DNA from: JBOHSA01 sp050732995
GTDB lineage: Bacteria > Gemmatimonadota > Gemmatimonadetes > Gemmatimonadales > GWC2-71-9
Reading direction: 5' to 3'
DNA: 20,607 nucleotides
Assembly: GCA_050732995.1 (NCBI GenBank)
Contig: JBOHSA010000155.1
Span: 1 to 20,607 of the forward strand
The notes under the pieces were generated by a model. It worked only from the letters and a program-made list of their open reading frames with translations. It was not told the DNA's origin and did no database searches. Shown one piece after another: positions 15,420 through 20,607 of the stretch (its first letter is position 1; every line of letters starts with the position of its first letter). A program made the position numbers and the translations under genes.

Positions 15420-16333
15420 TCACTCGTTCTTTGGAGCTGGTTCGTCGAGGAACGGGATCACCGTGGCCGCCAGCGCCGGAGCGCTGAAGATGGTGTAGTG
15501 CGTCAGACCCGGCAGTATGGCGAGCCTCGACTTTGGGCGCCCGGAACCATCCCACCCCCCGTCTCGTTGCCCGCCGCCGAGTAGCCCGAACAGCTCCACG
15601 GCATGCGCGGGAGGAAAGATATCGGCATCCCCCGCGACGATCAGTGTCGTGGCCGTGATGCCGGCGAGCTCCCTGGAGAAGTCGAAGTCCTGCTTCATCG
15701 TTTCGCCGATCTTGGCCAGGAGCCGCGGCCAGTCCTCCGGCCTCGGCGCGATGCTGCTATACAGCTGATACATCGGCGTCTGCTTCATCGCCTCGGCGCT
15801 GGCGGCACCAACCTGCGCCTGCTGCGCGCGGATGTCGGGATAGTATCCGTTCCGCCTGAATGGGGTCGAGACCACCACGAGCCTGCCGACCACCTCCGGG
15901 TGTCGGATGGCCGTCTGTAGCGCCACGCCACCGCCGAGCGAGTAGCCCATGATGTCGGGACGCTCGAGCCGCAGGTGCTTGATCAGGGCGGCGATATCGT
16001 CGGCCATCAGCGCGACGCTGAGTGGTCGATCGATGTCGGCCGTGCGCCCGTGGCCGTGCAGATCGACGGCGATGACCTGCCGGCCAAGGGCGAGCGCGGG
16101 AGGTTGGGGCCGAACATCTCAATCGCGCCGAGACCGCCGTGCAGCAGGATAAGCGGTCGGCCCGAGCCATGGAGCTCGTAGTAGAGCTTGATCCCGTTCA
16201 CGTCCGCGGTGCGGCCGGCGCCCTTTCCTTTGCCCGCCCCGGCACCCCACGGGTTGGCTTGCGCTTGCGCGGTCGTGGCGACCGCGAGACCTAAGCCGAT
16301 GGCGAGCACCGCGGCGACCTTCTGGCAACGCAT
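15420..16333 (-). pseudogene. Exported alpha/beta hydrolase with a one-base frameshift
   Basis: From ATG 16333 the frame gives a signal peptide (~residues 1-25, ending TTAQAQA), a Gly/Lys-rich linker ('WGAGAGKGKGAG'), and the first fold strands 'VNGIKLYYELHGSG' and 'LILLHGGLG' (oxyanion loop). At about 16100 the frame breaks after 'FGPNLP'; adding one G (CTCCCGGCG instead of CTCCCGCG) joins it to 'RQVIAVDLHGHGRTADID'. The second frame then holds the nucleophile elbow 'GYSLGGG', acid 'GDADIFPP' and base 'GLTHYT', ending 'FLDEPAPKNE'. The repaired protein would be ~303 residues with a full catalytic triad. Everything else is intact, so this is either a recent mutation or a base lost in sequencing. 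The downstream part has an internal ATG at 16007, but that product would lack the oxyanion loop. The substrate is unknown. Confidence 0.78.
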
Positions 16334-16463
16334 TGTCGTGTCTCCTCTGGTGTGTTGGGCTCGGCGGCGGATTCGCGGAGTGGACCGCGCCGGAAGCCCG
16401 CTCTATGGGCACGACGAACGGGGCTGGACGAAATCGGCATAGGGGCGGCCTGAGCAGATGATT

Positions 16464-16602
16464 TCAGGGCGGCACAGACCACTCCGCCGCGGCGACATAG
16501 AGGTCCCCGCCGAAGCAGCTCCGCGAGCGCGCGCGTGAAGATACCGTCGCCGGCGCCGAGATCAGCCCAGTATCCGGCTCTCCGTGGGACTGCGCCGCTC
16601 AT
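16464..16602 (-). pseudogene. SAM-dependent methyltransferase relic
   Basis: The minus strand reads 'RRAGYWADLGAGDGIFTRAL' plus AELL, which is the SAM-binding motif I (DLGAGDG) at the start of a class I methyltransferase. About 33 residues after the ATG at 16602 a shifted frame gives 'GDLYVAAAEWSVPP' and a TGA at 16464-16466, which looks like a natural methyltransferase C-terminus. The ~130-170 residues normally between are missing. It lies 47 bases downstream of the marR stop in the same direction, so it was probably co-transcribed with marR. Confidence 0.52.
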
Positions 16603-16649
16603 GAGCGCTATGGCTTCGCTGACTTCCAGGTTCGCTGCTCCGGCACAGT

Positions 16650-17102
16650 CTAGCGCACCAGGGCGTCTGTGAGGCGGGCCAGCTGCTCAAGCTGAGGACC
16701 GGTGAGAGATTTGGTCAGGCGGCGCGTCTCTGCCGCAATCTCAGGATCGATACGCCCCAGGAGTGCCAGGCCAGCCTTGGTGATCGTCGCGACGGAGCAG
16801 CGTCGGTCCTGTGGATCCCGGACGCGCGTCGCCAATCCTTGACTTACCAGCCGATCCAGCATTCGGGTAACGTCGGGTGACCGGTGAACGCAGCGCCGCG
16901 CCACTTCCCCGCGGGGATGCCCGCGGGGGTGCGCACCCCGAAGAATGCGCAGCACGTTGTACTGATCGCCGGTGATGCCATGGCGGGCGCAAACCGCCCC
17001 GAAGGCCTGCTGGAGATGATCGGCCGCTATCATCAGGCTCACCGCCGCCGCTTCCGCCGGACCGGCCAACCGTCGCTGGTGCACACGTACGCGAACCGCC
17101 AT
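16650..17102 (-). CDS. MarR-family transcriptional regulator
   Basis: This is a 150-residue DNA-binding protein of normal MarR length. Helical dimer parts flank a winged helix: 'HGITGDQYNVLRILRGAHP', recognition region 'CVHRSPDVTRMLDRLVSQGL' and the wing 'RVRDPQDRRCSVATITKAGL'. The 'DxRDRR'-like wing (DPQDRR) is the family hallmark. It is divergent from the RND efflux gene, and MarR proteins commonly repress such neighbours until a phenolic or drug ligand binds. Control of the pump and of itself is inferred from this layout. ATG 17102 gives a 22-residue basic N-terminal extension before the first helix, so a later start is possible. Confidence 0.88.
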   Translation of the reverse strand: MAVRVRVHQRRLAGPAEAAAVSLMIAADHLQQAFGAVCARHGITGDQYNVLRILRGAHPRGHPRGEVARRCVHRSPDVTRMLDRLVSQGLATRVRDPQDRRCSVATITKAGLALLGRIDPEIAAETRRLTKSLTGPQLEQLARLTDALVR

Positions 17103-17158
17103 GCTGCAACATCTGTTCCCAACACGGACTGTTCAAGTCCGCTCGGTGGGGCGAATCG

Positions 17159-17188
17159 ATTGAAGCGGGAACAATTCTGTGTTCTCAA
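17159..17188 (-). promoter_or_regulatory. Putative marR promoter with overlapping operator palindrome
   Basis: On the minus strand TTGAGA (complement of 17183-17188) and TTCAAT (complement of 17159-17164) are 18 bases apart, a plausible -35/-10 pair ~57 bases before marR. Inside the spacer lies GAACA-N6-TGTTC (17169-17184), an inverted repeat of the size MarR dimers bind. A second, weaker palindrome AACA-TC-TGTT (17108-17117) sits at the marR start. Self-repression is inferred, not shown. Confidence 0.35.
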
Positions 17189-17260
17189 CACGTTCATCCC
17201 AAGGTCCACAGCGATGTCGATTTCCCGCTCCCTTGAACGACGATAGGTATGAGGCACCCG

Positions 17261-17398
17261 ATGGAGAGGACGTTTCCAAATGCAACCTTGCAGGAATCAG
17301 TGGTTTCGGTGTATGTTCGGGTCCCGGAAGATCCGACTGCCGAGCTCGCCCTTCCCCACCGCCCCCGCCCTGACGCGGACGATTTGAGGAGACCCTGA
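17261..17398 (+). CDS. Small ORF coupled to the RND gene
   Basis: This 45-codon frame has a GAGG ribosome site (17251-17254) six bases before its ATG. Its TGA overlaps the RND start (TGATG at 17396-17400). An in-frame ATG at 17249 is an alternative start. The peptide begins 'MERTFPNATLQESVVSVYVR' and ends Pro/Asp/Arg-rich. No family was recognised. Its place is where the periplasmic adaptor gene of an RND system normally stands. It may be a leader peptide, a relic of the adaptor gene, or chance. Its use of less GC-rich codons differs from the neighbours. Confidence 0.35.
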   Translation: MERTFPNATLQESVVSVYVRVPEDPTAELALPHRPRPDADDLRRP

Positions 17399-20300
17399 TG
17401 CGATTCGTTGAGACATTCATTCGCCGCCCGGTGCTCGCGAGCATGGTGAGCCTGGGGCTCGTCCTGGTCGGCGCAATCGGCTACTCGCGTCTGCCCGTGC
17501 GCGAATTCCCCGATGCCGATCCCCCGATCGTCTCCGTCACGGTGCTGCTGCCGGGCGCGAGTCCTCAAGTGGTCGAATCCTCGGTGACCGACGTGCTCGA
17601 AGAAGAGCTATCGAGCGTCGAGGGGCTGCGCACGATGACCAGCGCGAGCCAAGAGCAGGTGAGCACGATCACGCTGGAGTTCACGCTGGACCGCGAGATC
17701 GAAGCGGCCGCGCAGGACGTGCGCGACAAGGTGGCGCGGGCCCGCGGCAGGCTGCCCGAGGACATCGAGGAGCCGGTGGTGGCGAAGCAGGAAGCGGACG
17801 CGTTCCCGATCATGTTCCTCGCCCTGACGTCCAAGAGCTACGGGCTGATGGAGCTCTCCGACATCGCGGATCGGCAGATCAAGCCGCGCCTCCAGACGAT
17901 CCCCGGCGTCTCGGGCGCGCCCATCTATGGCGAACGGCGCTTCGCGATGCGCGTGTGGCTGTCGCCGCGCGAGCTGGCCGCGCGCGGCCTCACGGCGCAG
18001 GACGTGGAGCAGGCGATCCGCACCCGCAGCGTCGAGGTGCCGGCGGGGCGGATCGAATCCGACCGCCGCGAATTCTCGGTGCGCTACCTGGGGGAGATGC
18101 GGACGCCGGCGGAATTCGCCGACCTCACCGTGGCGGGTTCCGACGCCCGGCTGGTCAAGCTCGGCGACGTGGCGCGCGTCGAGCCCGGCCCCGAAGACGA
18201 GCGGTCCGTGGTGCGGTATTCGCGGCAGCCGGCCGTGTTCATCGGTGTGGTGCGGCAGTCGAAGGGGAACGTGCTCGACGTCGCCGCGGCCGTGCACGCC
18301 GAGCTGCCCGCCCTGCAGGCGGCGTTGCCGGCCGGCGTCACCCTCAACATGGCCTTCGACGGGTCGACGTTCGTGCAGCGCTCCATCCAAGAGGCGCGGG
18401 AGACCCTCGGGATCACGGCCGTGCTCGTGATCCTGATCATCTTCCTGTTCCTGGGCGCGCTCCGCGCCACCGTCATCCCGGCGCTCGCGATCCCCGTGTC
18501 GATCATTGCGACGTTCGCGGCGCTCGCGGCGCTCGGCTATTCCGTCAACTCGCTCACGCTGCTCGGGTTGATCCTCGCGATCGGCATCGTGGTGGATGAT
18601 GCCATCATCGTGCTGGAAAACGCGTATCGGCACCAGGAGGAGCTGCGCAAGGATCCGGAGACGGCCGCGATTGACGGCACCAAGGAGATCACCACGGCGG
18701 TGATCGCCACGACGGTCGCTCTGATCGCCGTGTTCTCTCCGCTGCTCTTTCTCACCGGGGCCACAGGCCGGTTGTTCAACGAGTTCGGCGCGGCGGTCGG
18801 CGGCTCGGTCCTGATCTCCGGGATCGTCGCGCTCACGCTGACACCCATGCTCGCGGCCAAAATCCTGCGCGTGACTCCCGGGGGGGGGGGGGCGCGCGAG
18901 TCGCGCTTCCGTCGCGTGGTGGGCGCCGTGCTGACCGGCATCACGACGCGCTACGGCAACGGCCTGGCACGGGCGCTCCAGCGGCCGCTCCTCGTAATCG
19001 CCGGCGGCGCCGGCCTGACCGTCGCCGCCGTCGCCCTGTTTTTCGCGCTGGAGCGCGAGTTCGTCCCACCCGACGATCGGGGGTTCATCTTCACGTTCGT
19101 GGTTGCCCCGGAGGGCGCCACGGTCCACTACACGGACGAGTACCTGCGCCAGCTCGAGGCGATCGTCCATCGCACCAAGGACGTACGGTCATCGTTCGCC
19201 GTCATCGGATTCGATGGCTCGCCCAGCTCCGGGGTCCTGGGCCCGATTCTGGAAGACTGGGACGCGCGCGATCGCTCGGCGCAGGACATCATCGGCGAGC
19301 TGCAGCCACAGTTCTTCTTCGGCGTGCCCGGGGTGTTCGCGTTCGCGACCAACCCGCCGGCGTTCGGCGGCTTCAACCCGCCGGTGCAGTTCGTGGTGAA
19401 GCACCGGGACTTCGATGCCTTGGTACAGGGCATGGATTCCCTGGTGGCCCGCGCCGGCGCCGTCACCGGGCTCCTCAACGTGGACACGGACTTGCGCGTG
19501 ACCAAACCCGAGCTGGTCGTCACGATGGATCGGGACCGCGCCGAGGACCTGGGTGTACCGGCGCGCGACATCGCGCTGACGCTGCAGACGCTGCTCGGCG
19601 GGCGCGACGTGTCGCGGTTCACGTCGGATAACAAGCTGTACGATGTGATCCTGCGGCTCGACCCCGCGGAGCGGGCGACCCCGTCCGACATCAGTGGCCT
19701 CGACGTGCGCGGCCGGAACGGCGCCCTGGTCCCGCTCGATGCGGTCACGCGGACGGAAGAGCGCGTGGGACCGCGGCAGCTGAATCATCACGACCGGGTG
19801 CGCTCCTTCACGCTGTCGGCCAGCTTGGCGCCCGGCTTCACGCTCGGGCAGGCGATCGACTCCCTCAACGCCGCGGCCGCCGCGGTGTTGCCGCCGGGCA
19901 GCACCGTGGATCTCGCCGGCGAATCGCGGGAGTTCCGCGAAAGCGGCAGTACCCTGTACTTCGCGTTCGCCCTCGCCCTGATGTTCGTCTTCATGGTGCT
20001 CGCGGCGCAGTTCGAGTCGCTGCTCCACCCGTTCACCGTCCTGCTGGCGGTCCCGTTGGGCGTGACCGGCGCGCTGGCGGCGCTGTGGGTGGCGGGCTCG
20101 ACACTCAACGTTTACAGCCAGGTCGGGATGATCCTGCTGATCGGCCTCGTGACGAAGAACTCGATCTTGCTCGTCACCTATGCCAATGACTTGCGCGAGC
20201 GCGGCCGCGATGCGCTGGCGGCGATGCTCGAGGCCGGTCGGATCCGGCTGCGGCCGATTCTCATGACTTCGGTCGCGACGATCTTCGGCGCCTTGCCGAT

Positions 20301-20607
20301 CGCGCTCGGCCTGGGCGCGGGGGCGGGCAGCCGGCGGCCGCTCGGCTACGCCATCATTGGCGGCATGGTCGTGTCCACGTTGCTCACGCTCTTCCTGGTC
20401 CCGGCGGTGTTCGTGGTGCTGGAGCGGCTGCGCAGTCGGCGCGCCGCGGGGCTGCGCCAGCCCGCGGCGGCGCTGAAGACGTCCGCGCTCGGGCTCGTGG
20501 CGCTCGCGCTGGGCGCGACGGTTCCCGCGCCGCTTGCCGCGCAGGGCCCAGACGCGGTACCGGTGGTGACGCTCACCGAGGCGCGCCGCCGCGCGGCGGC
20601 GGTGGAC
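17398..20607 (+). CDS. HAE-1-type RND efflux permease, reading into an outer-membrane-factor N-terminus (partial)
   Basis: The frame is open for 1070 codons to the window end. ATG 17398 follows GAGGAG (17386-17391). Residues 1-~1020 are a full-length inner-membrane RND pump. It begins 'MRFVETFIRRPVLASMV', the periplasmic porter loops follow, and the proton-relay helix 'GIVVDDAIIVLENA' carries Asp400/Asp401. A second large periplasmic domain precedes 'GLVTKNSILLVTYANDL' with Lys920, and 'MTSVATIFGALPIALGLGAG' is near the end. All three relay charges are present, so it should use the proton gradient. A 13-G run (18880-18892) encodes four glycines in a cytoplasmic loop and keeps the frame. After 'VLERLRSRRAAGLRQPAAA' the frame continues without a stop into 'TSALGLVALALGATVPAPLA' plus AQ, a signal-peptide-like stretch, then 'PVVTLTEARRRAAAVD', the typical TolC-family N-terminus. 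It is therefore either a pump-OMF fusion or a lost stop. Confidence 0.9.
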   Translation, partial: MRFVETFIRRPVLASMVSLGLVLVGAIGYSRLPVREFPDADPPIVSVTVLLPGASPQVVESSVTDVLEEELSSVEGLRTMTSASQEQVSTITLEFTLDREIEAAAQDVRDKVARARGRLPEDIEEPVVAKQEADAFPIMFLALTSKSYGLMELSDIADRQIKPRLQTIPGVSGAPIYGERRFAMRVWLSPRELAARGLTAQDVEQAIRTRSVEVPAGRIESDRREFSVRYLGEMRTPAEFADLTVAGSDARLVKLGDVARVEPGPEDERSVVRYSRQPAVFIGVVRQSKGNVLDVAAAVHAELPALQAALPAGVTLNMAFDGSTFVQRSIQEARETLGITAVLVILIIFLFLGALRATVIPALAIPVSIIATFAALAALGYSVNSLTLLGLILAIGIVVDDAIIVLENAYRHQEELRKDPETAAIDGTKEITTAVIATTVALIAVFSPLLFLTGATGRLFNEFGAAVGGSVLISGIVALTLTPMLAAKILRVTPGGGGARESRFRRVVGAVLTGITTRYGNGLARALQRPLLVIAGGAGLTVAAVALFFALEREFVPPDDRGFIFTFVVAPEGATVHYTDEYLRQLEAIVHRTKDVRSSFAVIGFDGSPSSGVLGPILEDWDARDRSAQDIIGELQPQFFFGVPGVFAFATNPPAFGGFNPPVQFVVKHRDFDALVQGMDSLVARAGAVTGLLNVDTDLRVTKPELVVTMDRDRAEDLGVPARDIALTLQTLLGGRDVSRFTSDNKLYDVILRLDPAERATPSDISGLDVRGRNGALVPLDAVTRTEERVGPRQLNHHDRVRSFTLSASLAPGFTLGQAIDSLNAAAAAVLPPGSTVDLAGESREFRESGSTLYFAFALALMFVFMVLAAQFESLLHPFTVLLAVPLGVTGALAALWVAGSTLNVYSQVGMILLIGLVTKNSILLVTYANDLRERGRDALAAMLEAGRIRLRPILMTSVATIFGALPIALGLGAGAGSRRPLGYAIIGGMVVSTLLTLFLVPAVFVVLERLRSRRAAGLRQPAAALKTSALGLVALALGATVPAPLAAQGPDAVPVVTLTEARRRAAAVD

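Noticed and set aside
18880..18892. 13-G run as a possible frameshift in the RND gene
   Set aside because: The frame is the same and gives good RND sequence on both sides; it encodes four glycines in a loop. Its exact length should still be treated with caution.
17608..19170. 520-residue minus-strand open frame
   Set aside because: It is antisense to the RND permease, His/Arg/Asp-rich and without any family motif.

Overview
The window reads like a chromosomal segment of a high-GC, Gram-negative-type bacterium. Outer-membrane barrel proteins, a lipoprotein, an RND pump and a TolC-like N-terminus indicate two membranes. The CBM9/DUF5916 protein with its NPDFGQVEVDP signature, the protein-kinase N-terminus of the 'ALAERYEL...GRGGMATVYL' type and the overall gene style are most familiar from Gemmatimonadota. 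That assignment is an inference from family style, not from a search.

Layout. (1) 1-4.8 kb: the 3' end of a PLP-dependent threonine/serine dehydratase converges on an exported M20-type amidohydrolase. That gene diverges from a large CBM9-DUF5916 outer-membrane protein. (2) 4.9-7.7 kb: a two-gene minus-strand unit encodes a ring-cleaving glyoxalase/dioxygenase and a carboxylesterase, the same pairing as mhqO/mhqD in quinone detoxification. It diverges from a lipoprotein gene and is followed by a small helical protein. (3) 7.7-11.2 kb: a broken Ser/Thr kinase relic, an intact MATE exporter, a lemA relic overlapping a shortened DUF2207 membrane protein, and a CPXCG zinc-ribbon-like protein. (4) 11.2-12.3 kb: no intact gene, only minus-strand gene fragments (Uma2-like, outer-membrane-protein-like and two unidentified). 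(5) 12.3-14.9 kb: an 876-residue, almost entirely coiled-coil protein with no recognised domain. (6) 14.9-17.1 kb: a mostly non-coding stretch with a strong hairpin, a membrane-protein fragment, a frameshifted exported alpha/beta hydrolase, a methyltransferase relic and a MarR regulator. (7) 17.4-20.6 kb: an HAE-1-type RND efflux permease divergent from marR. Its reading frame runs without a stop into what looks like the signal peptide and start of a TolC-type outer-membrane factor, and is cut by the window end.

The most striking feature is a repeated pattern. At least five loci (kinase, lemA, DUF2207, Uma2, methyltransferase) keep a recognisable beginning and a recognisable end while the middle is absent, sometimes with a frame change at the join. 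Two more loci (alpha/beta hydrolase and kinase) show one-base losses, at the kinase beside a G run. Either this is a genome decaying by internal deletion, or the assembly has lost internal segments and homopolymer bases. The sequence alone cannot separate these. The best candidate for an undescribed intact protein is the long coiled-coil. No CRISPR array, rRNA, tRNA, transposase or phage module was seen.
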